Assembly (NCBI RefSeq): GCF_036964665.1
Contig: NZ_JBAMDA010000001.1
Span: 434,001-498,000, forward strand
Direction of reading: 5' to 3'
DNA: 64,000 bases
Source of the DNA: Nitrobacter sp. NHB1
GTDB taxonomy: Bacteria > Pseudomonadota > Alphaproteobacteria > Rhizobiales > Xanthobacteraceae
Positions 42,717-53,176 of this stretch are shown here, piece by piece; position 1 is the stretch's first letter, and every line of letters begins with the position of its first letter. The position numbers and the translations under genes were made by a program. A model generated the notes under the pieces. It ran no database searches and had not been told where the DNA came from. It saw nothing but the letters and a program-made list of their open reading frames with translations.

Positions 42717-43502
42717 ATGCTGTTTGCCCTAGGGGCCGCGTCGTCGGCGATCGATGCATTTCAATCGCTGACGTCATCGACCTCTTCGCCGGTCAAGACC
42801 GGGTTCGGTCCGTCCGCAACGGCATCATTCGATCCAGCCGGCACGGCGACGGTCTCAACCAGTCCCGGCCCCTCGTCGGGATCGGGCGGCGGAAACTGTA
42901 TCGCGCCAGCGACCATGAGCGCGCTGCTGGCGGCACAGGGACAGTCGTCGGGCGCGCCGACCACCACCAGCGCATCCAGCGCGTTACAGGATCTGTTTTC
43001 GCAGATCGACGGCAACGGCGACGGCCAGATCAGCAAGTCCGAATTCGAGAGCGCGCTCGGCGCGGGCGGCACCAATCTGGCACAGGCCGACGACGTGTTC
43101 GGCAAGCTGGATACGAATGGCGACGGTTCGGTGAGCCTCGACGAGATGGCATCGGCCCTGAAAGGCGCAGGCGGCCACGGACACGGTCATGGCCACCGTC
43201 ACTCTGTCGCGAGTTCAGACGGCTCCAGCAGCGCGGACGGATCGAGCGGTGCCAGCGGAGGGTCGAGTTCCGATTCACTGCTCGCGGCGCTCGACTCATC
43301 GACCTCGATCACCAATGGCGACGGATCGGTAACCACCACGACCACGCTTGCGGATGGAACCCAGGTGACGCTGACGTCACCACCGTCTTCGTCGATGTCA
43401 GGCACGGCGTCATCGTCCTACAACCTCATGCAGCAGGCGATCCAGCGCGAAGCCCAGGCGATCTCCGCGTCGGCTACTCAATCGCTCTCGGTCAGCGTTT
43501 AG
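42717..43502 (+). CDS. EF-hand calcium-binding protein
   Basis: The 261-residue protein has two EF-hand loops, DGNGDGQISKSEF and DTNGDGSVSLDEM, at residues of about 100-155, each with the Asp/Asn/Gly ligand spacing of calcium sites. The flanks are Ser/Thr/Gly-rich and largely disordered, with a HGHGHGHRH patch after the second loop. It has no clear signal peptide. I start at ATG 42717, since GGGAG lies seven bases before it. Similar Ser-rich EF-hand proteins occur in Bradyrhizobium; function is unknown, perhaps calcium buffering or an adhesion role. Confidence 0.82.
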   Translation: MLFALGAASSAIDAFQSLTSSTSSPVKTGFGPSATASFDPAGTATVSTSPGPSSGSGGGNCIAPATMSALLAAQGQSSGAPTTTSASSALQDLFSQIDGNGDGQISKSEFESALGAGGTNLAQADDVFGKLDTNGDGSVSLDEMASALKGAGGHGHGHGHRHSVASSDGSSSADGSSGASGGSSSDSLLAALDSSTSITNGDGSVTTTTTLADGTQVTLTSPPSSSMSGTASSSYNLMQQAIQREAQAISASATQSLSVSV

Positions 43503-43515
43503 CAGACGACCGGGC

Positions 43516-43664
43516 CGTCATTCCCGAAGCTGCGTTAGCGGCTGTCGGGAATCCAGTATCATGAGAAGAATTTGTGAATCCCGGATTCTCCGATGTGCAA
43601 TTGCACATTGAGGCTCGCACCTCAGGTCGGCAATTGCCGACCGATGGTGCCGCCCCGGAATGAC
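43516..43664. repeat. dispersed extragenic repeat (TCATTCCCG ... GGAATGAC type)
   Basis: The element starts GTCATTCCCGAAG and ends CCCGGAATGAC, with GGGAATCCAG inside and small hairpins around TGCAATTGCA and GTCGGCAATTGCCGAC. A related element lies at 57708-57803. It follows the EF-hand stop by 13 bases and may serve as its transcript end. Confidence 0.7.
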
Positions 43665-43816
43665 ATTTTCTGACAATATCCGTAGCCGTTGCGATTACCG
43701 GTGGTAGCCTTGGGTTCGCCGCATCCGTATCATTGCGCCGCCGACGTCGATTTTCATGATCCGATAACCATATCCTTCAAGTAATCGTTCCCTCTGCAAA
43801 GTATTGCGAGGGACGT

Positions 43817-44971
43817 ATGTATATACCACAAGTATTTCTGATCGCCGGCTGCGTCGGTCTCATCGGCTCCCACGCTTCCGCTGAAGACGACTTCACCGCG
43901 TCGTTCCGCTTGCGCGGCGGCTTCGATTCCAATCCGCAGTTTTCGATTGGGCAGGGTCGCGGCAGCGCTTTCATCGCCGCCGACACGGCGTTGGCGGCGG
44001 GAATGAAAGCCGACGGCTACACGCTGGGTGTCGCGGCGGAAGCCAATGCGACGCACTATGCGCAGCCGCTGTTGACGCCCGCTCGCGGCGGCAAGGTGAT
44101 CCTGCGCGGTTCGATCGGCGACGACGATCTCAAGCTGGATTCCACATCGACCATTGCCGACACCAGCACCTACAATCTGCGCTCGACCGACCTGATCCAG
44201 TCGGTCAGGGGTGAAGCCCGATACGGCTCGATCAAGCTGTTCGCGACCGCGGAAGGAGGCCGGTCGAGCCTGAACCAGACCAACGCGATCTTTCAGGATT
44301 TTCTTCCCGACCCGCAGCAGTATTTGCGGGGCACGCTGATCCCCGGCGTCAGTCTCGTCAGCGGCAAGTCCGAGTTCGGCGCGTCCGTGAACCTGTCGGT
44401 GCGGCGCTATCTGCAGGAGTTCGACGTGTTCGGCTATCGTCGCCACAACGAGAGGGTGCAGCCGTTTCTATTCGCGAAATATGCCGACGACGCCGTGACC
44501 GCGTTTGCCTCCGTCTCGCAGTTACGCGGGACATGGCACGATCCGGATTTCACCAACGTCAATCGAACGCTGTTCGATGCCAGTTTGACCTGGCGTGCAG
44601 CGCCTTTTCGAATCGATCTGACTGCGTGGCGCCGCGCGGGCGAAACCACGTTTCCGATCTCGCCGATCACCATCGACACCGCATATTCCGCGAAGGTCTC
44701 CTGGAACGTGGAGCCGGAGGTGACGCTGGCGGCTTCGGTTGGTTATGCGGCATCCGACTATCTGGACTCGCCGTTTCGTGCGCGGACGCTGATCTGCGGC
44801 GTCGGCGCGACCCGCAACATCGACGACGACCTGACGCTCGGCATCGATATCGCTTATGCAAAGGGCTCGCTGATCTCCGGCGACGATGCGAACGGACTTG
44901 TGGTCACGTCGTCGATCACAAAGCGCTTTTCCGCCAAACCGCCGGGGCCGAAAAGTGGCTCCGGCGCGTGA
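43817..44971 (+). CDS. outer-membrane beta-barrel protein, hypothetical
   Basis: The 384-residue protein has a signal peptide (FLIAGCVGLIGSHASAE) and then alternating beta strands of the outer-membrane barrel type, visible in FRLRGGFDSNPQFSIGQGRG, EARYGSIKLFATAEGG, FLFAKYADDAVTAFASVSQL and DLTLGIDIAYAKG. It resembles the DUF2860/OMP_b-brl_2-like group by pattern only. The C-terminus is longer than the barrel by a Lys/Pro-rich tail rather than a final aromatic residue. Start ATG with GAGGGACGT upstream. Function unknown. Confidence 0.75.
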   Translation: MYIPQVFLIAGCVGLIGSHASAEDDFTASFRLRGGFDSNPQFSIGQGRGSAFIAADTALAAGMKADGYTLGVAAEANATHYAQPLLTPARGGKVILRGSIGDDDLKLDSTSTIADTSTYNLRSTDLIQSVRGEARYGSIKLFATAEGGRSSLNQTNAIFQDFLPDPQQYLRGTLIPGVSLVSGKSEFGASVNLSVRRYLQEFDVFGYRRHNERVQPFLFAKYADDAVTAFASVSQLRGTWHDPDFTNVNRTLFDASLTWRAAPFRIDLTAWRRAGETTFPISPITIDTAYSAKVSWNVEPEVTLAASVGYAASDYLDSPFRARTLICGVGATRNIDDDLTLGIDIAYAKGSLISGDDANGLVVTSSITKRFSAKPPGPKSGSGA

Positions 44972-45017
44972 GCCGCGGGTGCGGACGAGGTCGCCCCCGT
45001 CCGCCTTCCACCGACGT

Positions 45018-45272
45018 TCAGTGGCAGCCGCATCCGCCGCCGAGCAATCCGCCCAGCACGTTACTGCGGCCGAGCACCGCGCCGAGCACGCCGTTTTTGC
45101 CGGTGGTGACCGCGGTGTGGACGACCAGCGCACCGCGCCCGTTGAGCAGCCCGATCACGCCGCCGCGGCCGGTCAGCACGTTCGCTCCGATACCGATGCC
45201 CTGGCCCTTGGCGAAGGCCGGCGCGCTCATGAACGCGCTGGCGACCGCGGCGAGAACGAGAATTTTTTTCAT
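45018..45272 (-). CDS. small exported Gly-rich protein with Cys-His end
   Basis: The 84-residue protein begins with a signal peptide (MKKILVLAAVASAFMSAPAFA) and has a mature part of about 63 residues with repeated Gly-Leu/Val pattern (GRGGVIGLLNGRGALVV, NVLGGLLGGGCGCH). The C-terminal CGCH is unusual and could bind metal or be modified. No family is recognised. The region upstream of its start (45273-45487) is AT-rich with a strong palindrome at 45385-45406, so it may be regulated on its own. Confidence 0.65.
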   Translation of the reverse strand: MKKILVLAAVASAFMSAPAFAKGQGIGIGANVLTGRGGVIGLLNGRGALVVHTAVTTGKNGVLGAVLGRSNVLGGLLGGGCGCH

Positions 45273-45384
45273 GACGTTTCTCCACTGTTGACGTGCGCGG
45301 TAGCGCGCACCGGGAGACCATCGGCCGGTCACATCGTCGTCTCAAGTTATACCGGAAACTAACCTTAAGTATCGCAGATATTTT

Positions 45385-45406
45385 AGTACGTATACGTATG
45401 TATACT
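45385..45406. promoter_or_regulatory. AT-rich dyad upstream of the small Gly-rich protein gene
   Basis: AGTA ... TACT with a core palindrome TACGTATACGTA (45387-45398) lies in an AT-rich patch 112-134 bases upstream of the gene at 45018-45272 on the minus strand. It could be a regulator site. No match to a named box is claimed. Confidence 0.35.
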
Positions 45407-45487
45407 GAAATAGATACCTCGTTACATAAAGAGTATTCCGTACCAGCGCAAACCGCGGCAGGCGCCGCCGGGCGCGAGAAGAAATCT

Positions 45488-46486
45488 TTATCGCGCGAAC
45501 CGATCCTTCCATGCCGGCAGCGCGTCCGGGAACGGCAGCGCTGCGGCCTCATAGACGCCGCGTGCGATCGCGCGAGCCACCGTGTTGGCCGCAACCATGC
45601 CGAGTTCGGTCAATCCAACGAGCGGATCGATCGGCTTCTCGCCGGTGGCGGCGGCAAAGACGACATCGCCGTCGAGCGGCGCGTGCACCGGATAGATCGC
45701 CCGCGCGAAGCCGGTTTGCGCGATGATCGCCAGCCGTCTGGCTTGCGGTTTGGTGAGCACGGCATCGGTTACGACGACGGCGAGCGTGGTATTTTCTCCG
45801 ACGGTTGTCGCCGGGCTGCCCTTCAATCGCATCGTCAGCATGTCCGGCGCGAACGACGGCGGCAGTCCGCGTCCGCCGTATTCGCTATCCGATTCAAATG
45901 GCGCGGCCCAGAACCAGGGGCCGTCGCCGACCGTGACGCTGCCGACCGCATTGACCACCGCAAGCGCCGCCACCCGCACGCCGCCCGGCGTAGCGGCCGA
46001 CGCTGAGCCGAGGCCGCCCTTCAAATTGGCGGTGGTGGCGCCGAGCCCGGCGCCGGCGTTGCCGAGTGCGAAGTCGTCTCCGGCGGCCGCTGCCGCGGCG
46101 TAGCCGAGATCGCGATAGGGCGCGAAACGGCCCCACCGCTTGTCGCCGCCGTTCAAGAGATCGAACACGACGGCGCCGGGTACGATGGGGACAACGGCGT
46201 CACGGATCGCGAAACCGCGCCCCCGTTCGGCGAGCCAGGCTTGAACGCCGCCGCCGGCTTCAATTCCGAAAGCGGAGCCGCCTGACAGCGCGAGTGCGTC
46301 GATTCGCTCCACCGTGTTGACCGGATCGAGCAGGGCGCTTTCGCGCGTGCCTGGCCCGCCGCCGCGCACGTCCATCGCCGCGACGGCCGGGGGATCGAAA
46401 AGCACCGCCGTGACGCCGGAGGCGAGCGCTGCGTCACCGGCGTGGCCGACACGAACGCCGGGAACGTCGGTGAGCAGGTTCTTCAT
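45488..46486 (-). CDS. P1-family (DmpA-like) aminopeptidase
   Basis: The 332-residue protein belongs to the P1/S58 peptidases, which cut themselves before the nucleophile to give two chains. The first half has VPGVRVGHAGDAALASGVTA and DVRGGGPGTRESALLDP, and the segment TANLKGGLGSASAATPGG holds the likely cleavage site with Ser as the new N-terminus (GLG-SAS). The second half contains VVNAVGSVTV and NTTLAVVVTDA. Such enzymes act as L-aminopeptidases, D-Ala esterases or beta-peptidases. It is cytoplasmic and stands alone. Confidence 0.87.
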   Translation of the reverse strand: MKNLLTDVPGVRVGHAGDAALASGVTAVLFDPPAVAAMDVRGGGPGTRESALLDPVNTVERIDALALSGGSAFGIEAGGGVQAWLAERGRGFAIRDAVVPIVPGAVVFDLLNGGDKRWGRFAPYRDLGYAAAAAAGDDFALGNAGAGLGATTANLKGGLGSASAATPGGVRVAALAVVNAVGSVTVGDGPWFWAAPFESDSEYGGRGLPPSFAPDMLTMRLKGSPATTVGENTTLAVVVTDAVLTKPQARRLAIIAQTGFARAIYPVHAPLDGDVVFAAATGEKPIDPLVGLTELGMVAANTVARAIARGVYEAAALPFPDALPAWKDRFAR

Positions 46487-46637
46487 GGTTCGGCCTCGTT
46501 CGGGCGCCGGAGACCGGCTGACCGTCAGATGAGACGGCATGGGCGCGCCAGGGTCAACCGATCACGGTTCGATCACAAATGGTGCGAAAGGGAGCGAAGG
46601 CCTTGCGTCCTGGCGTCATCGCAGGGCAAGTAGCCTC

Positions 46638-47372
46638 ATGATTCACGACGTTTCCGTTCCCGCCGCGCTGGTCGCGGGCCTTGTCAGTTTCCTGTCGCCC
46701 TGCGTCCTGCCGCTGGTGCCGCCCTATCTGGTCTATCTCACCGGCGCGACCATCGAACACGTGGCCCACGACGAGACGACCAGGGTCTCGAAGCGGGCCG
46801 TGATGCTGGCCGCATTGGTGTTCGTGCTCGGCTTTTCCACGGTGTTCGTCGCGCTCGGCGCCAGCGCCAGCTTCATCGGCAGCTTCATCCGGGCCTGGTC
46901 GGCGCAACTGTCGATCGCCGCCGGCATCGTTATCATCGTCATGGGCCTGCACTTTCTGGGGCTGACGCGGATCGGCTTTTTGATGCGCGAAGGACGGCTC
47001 ACCGCACCGAAGCCGGTCGGCCTGTGGGGCGCCTATGTGATGGGGCTCGCTTTCGCGTTCGGCTGGACGCCGTGCATCGGGCCAATCCTTGCGGCGATCC
47101 TGTCGGTAGCGGCGGCAGAGGCCACTGTCGTGAAGGGGGCCGGGTTGCTTGCCGTATATTCGGCAGGGCTCGGCATCCCGTTCCTGCTGGCGGCGCTCAT
47201 GATCGAACAGTTTGCCTCGCTGCTTAAGCGCATGAAGCGTCACCTCAATACGGTGGAGCGCGTCATGGGCGTGCTGATGGTGCTGACCGGCATCGCATTC
47301 CTCACCGGCACCATTTCGAACGTCAGTATCTGGTTGCTGGAGGCCTTTCCGGCGCTGCAGAATTTCGGATAA
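46638..47372 (+). CDS. CcdA/DsbD-type thiol:disulfide membrane transporter
   Basis: The 244-residue protein has six membrane helices and the two Cys of the CcdA family, in VSFLSPCVLPLVPPY and FGWTPCIGPILAA, which pass reducing electrons across the inner membrane for cytochrome c maturation. The Leu-rich last helix is followed by a short tail. I begin at ATG 46638; the frame is open 33 codons upstream with unlikely composition. No cytochrome c maturation gene is beside it. Confidence 0.92.
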   Translation: MIHDVSVPAALVAGLVSFLSPCVLPLVPPYLVYLTGATIEHVAHDETTRVSKRAVMLAALVFVLGFSTVFVALGASASFIGSFIRAWSAQLSIAAGIVIIVMGLHFLGLTRIGFLMREGRLTAPKPVGLWGAYVMGLAFAFGWTPCIGPILAAILSVAAAEATVVKGAGLLAVYSAGLGIPFLLAALMIEQFASLLKRMKRHLNTVERVMGVLMVLTGIAFLTGTISNVSIWLLEAFPALQNFG

Positions 47373-47390
47373 TCAGCAGGCGTTCGCTTT

Positions 47391-47528
47391 GTCGTCCCTG
47401 CGTAGGCAGGAACCCATAACCCCTGAGGTCAACGGCGGCTGTGCCGCCTTCCATCGACGGTAACAATCGCCTTCCGCATCATCGACGACACGGCGTATGG
47501 TCCCCGCTCCCGCTTTCGCGGGGACGAC
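47391..47528. repeat. dispersed extragenic repeat, same family as the hairpin at 41-60
   Basis: The element begins GTCGTCCCTGCG and ends GCGGGGACGAC, with ACCCATAA near the left end and TATGGTCCCCGC near the right, forming a large imperfect stem. Inside lies CGGCGGCTGTGCCGCC, a small hairpin. It lies between the convergent ccdA and binding-protein genes and probably ends both transcripts. Confidence 0.65.
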
Positions 47529-47552
47529 GCTGAGGGCGGGACGGCGGGCGTC

Positions 47553-48674
47553 TCAGGTGCCCTTGCCCGGGTCGAGCTCGGCATAGTTGCCCTTATCGTC
47601 CCATTTGTAGACGACATAGTTGATCTGCTTGACGTCGCCCTTGGCATCGAATTCCAGTTTGCCGAGGACGGTATCCCACGCGCCCGCTTTGATGACCTTC
47701 ATGACCTTCATAGGATCGGTCGTGCCGGCCTTGGCGGCGGCCTGTGCCCACACCTGCATCGCCGCATAGGTGTAGAGAGTGTAGCCCTCCGGATCGACGC
47801 CCTTGGCCTTGAATCGATCGACGATCATCCTGGCCGCCGGCTTCTTGCGCGGATCGGGACCGAAGGTGAACAGCGTACCCGCGGCGGCCGGACCGGTGAT
47901 CGACGCAAATTCCTTGGCGGCCAGCGCGTCGCCCGCCATCAGGACGGTCTTCATGCCCTGATCGCGCATCTGGCGCACGATCAATCCGGCTTCCTGATGA
48001 TAGCCGCCGACGAAGACCAGGTCGATATCGTCGCGCTTCATGCGCGAGACGATCGCAGTGAAATCCTTGTCGCCCTTATTGTAGGACTCGAACATTTTCT
48101 CCTGGAAGCCGGCCTTGTTAAGCTCCTTTTTGGTTTCGTCGGCGAGGCCTTTGCCGTAGGTCGTCTTGTCGTTGAGAATGGCGACGTTCTTGCCTTTGTA
48201 ATTTTTGAGGATGTAATTGGCGGCGACCAAGCCCTGCTGATCGTCGCGGCCGCAGACCCGGGCGACATTCCACAACTTGCGCTCGGTGAACAGCGGATTG
48301 GTCGAGGCGGGCGTGATCTCCAGCACGTTGCCGTCGGCATAGGCCTCCGAGGCCGGGATCGACGACGACGAGCAGTAATGTCCCGCCACGAATGGGATGC
48401 CCTGGCTGGCGATCTTTTCGGCGACCGAGCGGGCCTGCTTCGGATCGCAGGCGTCGTCGCCGACGAACAGCACGAGCTTTTTGCCGAGCACGCCGCCAGC
48501 GGCGTTCAGATCGGCAATCGCCTGATCGGCGCCGTTCTTGAGCTGCCGGCCGAACGCGGATTCGCCGCCTGTCATCGGGCCGGCCACTGCGATGGTGATG
48601 TCCTGCGCGAACGCTGCTGTCGACAGGGCGAGTGACGCCCCCAAGGCCAGGCCGATGAGCTTCAATGATGTCAT
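47553..48674 (-). CDS. branched-chain amino-acid type ABC transporter, substrate-binding protein
   Basis: The 373-residue periplasmic-binding protein has a signal peptide (LIGLALGASLALSTAAFAQ) and the LivJ fold: ITIAVAGPMTGGESAFGRQL, FVAGHYCSSSSIPASEAYAD, ITPASTNPLFTERKLWNVARV and YGKGLADETKKEL. It delivers amino acids, or possibly another small carboxylate, to the membrane complex encoded by the genes just upstream. It lies about 180 bases after livF and may have its own promoter. Confidence 0.92.
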   Translation of the reverse strand: MTSLKLIGLALGASLALSTAAFAQDITIAVAGPMTGGESAFGRQLKNGADQAIADLNAAGGVLGKKLVLFVGDDACDPKQARSVAEKIASQGIPFVAGHYCSSSSIPASEAYADGNVLEITPASTNPLFTERKLWNVARVCGRDDQQGLVAANYILKNYKGKNVAILNDKTTYGKGLADETKKELNKAGFQEKMFESYNKGDKDFTAIVSRMKRDDIDLVFVGGYHQEAGLIVRQMRDQGMKTVLMAGDALAAKEFASITGPAAAGTLFTFGPDPRKKPAARMIVDRFKAKGVDPEGYTLYTYAAMQVWAQAAAKAGTTDPMKVMKVIKAGAWDTVLGKLEFDAKGDVKQINYVVYKWDDKGNYAELDPGKGT

Positions 48675-48853
48675 ACGGGATCCTCGCGATGATCTTTGAC
48701 GGAAGGTCCGGCGCGGTGCCAGGTTACGAGCCGGCGCCATTGTCGGCTGAAACGGCGGCGAAGTCATCGCCAATTTGAGGTTGCGCGTCACTCGGGCGCG
48801 GTAATCGAACGGAATTTCGCCGCCTCATCCCGGCGAAAGCAGCGAAGGTTAGT

Positions 48854-49630
48854 CTAGGTTTTCCGGCCGCCTTCCAGATATGCCGCGCGGATTTCTGGCC
48901 GCGCCAGCAGTTCAGCACCGGTTCCGCTGAGCGTGATGAGGCCGTTGACCATGACGTAGCCGCGGTGCGCCAACCGCAGCGCATGGTTGGCGTTCTGCTC
49001 GACCACCAGCACGGTCAGGCCGTGCTCGCGATTGAGCGTGCGAATCGCATCGAAAATCTGGCGGGCGATCAGGGGCGCGAGGCCGAGGGACGGCTCATCC
49101 AGCATCAGCAGTCGCGGGCGGCTCATCAGCGCGCGGCCGATCGCCAGCATCTGCTGCTCGCCGCCGGACAGCGTGCCGCCGCGCTGGGTCAGGCGCTCCT
49201 TCAGGCGCGGAAACAGCGTCAGCACGCGCTCGAGGTTCGCCGCGCGGTCGCCTTCGCCCGACCCGGTTGCGTCGGCACCCATCTGCAGATTTTCGGCGAC
49301 GCTCATGCGTGGGAAAATTCGTCGTCCTTCGGGAGACTGTGCGATATGCATCCGCGCGATCTCGTGGGTCGCCATGCCGGTGATGTCGCGGCCGTCGAAC
49401 TCGACCTTGCCGGCCTTGGCGCGGGGGCGGCCAAAAATAGTCATCATCAGCGTCGATTTGCCGGCGCCATTGGCACCGATGAGGGTCACGATCTCGCCGG
49501 GCCTGATGACTAGGTCCACGCCTTTCAGCGCCTCGATCTTGCCGTAGGACGCGCGCAGCCCGCGGATCGCGAGCAGGGGGGTATCCTGCGAGGAGGGAGC
49601 GGTTGGAGCTTCGCTTTGCGGCACGGTCAT
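48854..49630 (-). CDS. branched-chain amino-acid type ABC transporter, ATP-binding protein LivF
   Basis: The 258-residue ATPase has Walker A LIGANGAGKSTLMMTIFG, Q-loop segment IAQSPEGRRIFPRMSVAENL, signature LSGGEQQMLAIGRALMSRPR and Walker B LLMLDEPSLGLAP, plus the switch His in VVEQNANHAL. The gene start overlaps the livG stop by four bases. LivF pairs with LivG to drive LivHM. Confidence 0.94.
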   Translation of the reverse strand: MTVPQSEAPTAPSSQDTPLLAIRGLRASYGKIEALKGVDLVIRPGEIVTLIGANGAGKSTLMMTIFGRPRAKAGKVEFDGRDITGMATHEIARMHIAQSPEGRRIFPRMSVAENLQMGADATGSGEGDRAANLERVLTLFPRLKERLTQRGGTLSGGEQQMLAIGRALMSRPRLLMLDEPSLGLAPLIARQIFDAIRTLNREHGLTVLVVEQNANHALRLAHRGYVMVNGLITLSGTGAELLARPEIRAAYLEGGRKT

Positions 49631-50456
49631 GTGGTGTATCCGGCCGTGATGTCCTCGTCGTCGCCGGTGCCGAGATAAGCCGCGATCACCTTGGGATCGT
49701 CGCGGATGGCGCGCGGCGCGCCGTCGGCGATCTTGACGCCATAGTCCAGCACCACGATGTGGTCCGAAATCTCCATGACCACCGACATGTCATGCTCGAT
49801 CATCAGGATCGAGGTGCCGCAGTCGGCGCGGATCGCCAGCAAGAGTTCGTTCAGCGCGGCACTTTCCCGCGCGTTCAGGCCGGCGGCGGGCTCGTCGAGG
49901 CAAAGCAGCGTCGGCTCGGTGCACATCGCGCGCGCGATTTCGAGACGGCGCTGGTCGCCGTAGGGCAGGTTTCCGGCAGCGTCATCGGCGCGGTCGAGCA
50001 GGCCGATGCGATCGAGCCAGGATCGTGCTCGATCGATCGCATCCCGCTCCGCCGTGCGCCACGACGGTAGGCCGAGCAGCCCGAGCAGCGTGAAGCCAGA
50101 TGCGCGCATCAGCATGTTGTGCTGGGCGACCATCAGGTTCTCCAGCGCCGTCATCCCCGGAAACAGCCGGATGTTCTGGAAGGTGCGGGCGACTTTCGCC
50201 AGCTTGGAAATCCGGAAGTCATTCAAGCGTTCGAGGTGCAGAACCGCACCGTCGGCGTGCACGAGCCGGATCAAACCGCCGCTCGGTCTGTAGAATCCGG
50301 TTATGCAGTTGAAGACGGTGGTTTTGCCGGCACCGTTCGGCCCGATCAGCGCGGTGATCTTGTTTCGCTGCGCGGCGAAGGACAGGTCGTTGACCGCGAC
50401 GATGCCGCCGAAGCGCATCGACAGGTGCTCGACGGCAAGGATGTCATCGCCGCCGT

Positions 50457-50460
<4 letters not shown>
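49627..50460 (-). CDS. branched-chain amino-acid type ABC transporter, ATP-binding protein LivG
   Basis: The 277-residue ATPase has Walker A LIGPNGAGKTTVFNCITGFY, the LivG-specific insert with RTFQNIRLFPGMTALENLMVAQ, signature LPYGDQRRLEIARAM (the YGxQRR variant usual for LivG) and Walker B LLCLDEPAAGLN. It overlaps livM and livF by four bases each, forming one tightly coupled unit. Confidence 0.94.
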
Positions 50461-51782
<1,322 letters not shown>

Positions 51783-51793
51783 GTCCGGATCCG

Positions 51794-52708
51794 TCAGACT
51801 TTTTCGACTTCAGGGTGACCGAGCAATCCGGTGGGCTTAAAGATCAGCACCACGATAAGGATCGAGAACGCGGCGACGTCCTTGTATTCCACCGAGAAAT
51901 AAGCCGACCAGAAGGTTTCGATCAGCCCGATTGCGAGGCCGCCGAGCATCGCGCCCGGCAGCGAGCCAATGCCGCCGAGCACCGCCGCCGTGAATGCCTT
52001 GATGCCCGCGACGAAACCCATGTAGAAATCGACGAGGCCATAATAGAGCAGGTACATGATGCCGGCGACGGCGGCGAGCGCCGACCCGATCACGAAGGTC
52101 ATGGAGATGGTGCGGTCGACGTCGACGCCGAGCAGCGCCGCCATGGTCTGATCCTGCTCGCAGGCGCGCATATCGCGACCGAGCCGGGTGCGCGACACCA
52201 TCCAGGTGAAGATCGCGAGCAGCACCACCGTGGTGATCACGACGACGATCTGCACGTTGGACAGCCGCACCGTGAAATCACCCTGTTCGTAAAGGGTATG
52301 ACCACCGGTGATGAGCGGCGGGATCGGCTTGACTTGCGCACCCTGCGTGACCTGGGAAAAATTCGACAGCACGAACGACATGCCGATCGCCGACAGCAGC
52401 GGCGCGAGTCGGAACGATTGTCGCAGCGGCCGATAGGCGATGCGCTCGACGGCCCAGCCGTAAACGGCGGTGACCGCCATCGATACCAGCAGCACGATGA
52501 GCAGAATCAGCGGCACGGCAGTGAGGCCCATCGATACCAGAATCAGGAAGGTGATGAGGGCGATGAATCCGCCGATCATGAAGATGTCGCCGTGAGCAAA
52601 ATTGATCATGCCGACGATGCCGTAGACCATCGTGTAGCCGATCGCGATCAGGCCGTAGATCGAGCCGAGCACGAGGCCGTTGATCAATTGCTGGGCGAAA
52701 TAATCCAT
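51794..52708 (-). CDS. branched-chain amino-acid type ABC transporter, permease LivH
   Basis: The 304-residue permease starts DYFAQQLINGLVLGSIYGLIAIGYTMVYGIVGMINFAHGDI, the LivH signature, and has the coupling-helix segment LGRDMRACEQDQTMAALLGVDVDR and IGSLPGAMLGGLAIGLIET. It is the first gene of the livH-livM-livG-livF unit followed by the binding-protein gene. Substrate could be branched-chain amino acids, amides or short carboxylates. Confidence 0.94.
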   Translation of the reverse strand: MDYFAQQLINGLVLGSIYGLIAIGYTMVYGIVGMINFAHGDIFMIGGFIALITFLILVSMGLTAVPLILLIVLLVSMAVTAVYGWAVERIAYRPLRQSFRLAPLLSAIGMSFVLSNFSQVTQGAQVKPIPPLITGGHTLYEQGDFTVRLSNVQIVVVITTVVLLAIFTWMVSRTRLGRDMRACEQDQTMAALLGVDVDRTISMTFVIGSALAAVAGIMYLLYYGLVDFYMGFVAGIKAFTAAVLGGIGSLPGAMLGGLAIGLIETFWSAYFSVEYKDVAAFSILIVVLIFKPTGLLGHPEVEKV

Positions 52709-53176
52709 GCGCTGCCGTAATCTGCGTCCCCAACGCGGCGATATCAGACGCGGTGATGGGCTCCGGCAGCCGGACCGGCGCGTCTTGAATCAATGTCTAA
52801 CAGTGGGAATCGGGAGCGGCAACCGCGACAACCGCGTCCAGGCGCCCGGCGGCTGTGCATTCCCTCGCGCTTTCCGGTTCCGGCGGCACACGAGCGGCCG
52901 TGGCAAGGTGCCAGAGGCCCGGTTAACAGCGGCAGAACTTGGGCCGGAAAGGCCGTCAGGAGCTGGCAACCAAAAGTTCCCGAGGTTTCCAGGAATCCCG
53001 CCGAAGGCAGGATTGTGTTTTTCTGCTCGCGGTCCGCCACGTTGTCCACAGGCCGACGGGCCGATTAAGGTAAACAAAAGGTTTCAATTGCGGCATCGCG
53101 TTTACCGGACGTTAATCGCCGTCAAGGCCGCGCCGGGTTCTGGAAGATAGCGGCCGCGCAAACAGCGGATGGCGGC
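52709..53176. other. intergenic region between divergent livH and a membrane protein gene
   Basis: A plus-strand open frame of 147 codons (52707-53150) exists but has an Arg/Pro/Gly-rich composition typical of chance frames in GC-rich DNA and no ribosome-binding site. The region must carry the liv promoter. I saw no convincing repeat, hairpin terminator or operator. Confidence 0.5.

Noticed and set aside
52707-53150. 147-codon plus-strand frame between livH and the membrane protein gene
   Set aside because: Arg/Pro/Gly-rich without family or start context; probably a chance frame in GC-rich intergenic DNA.
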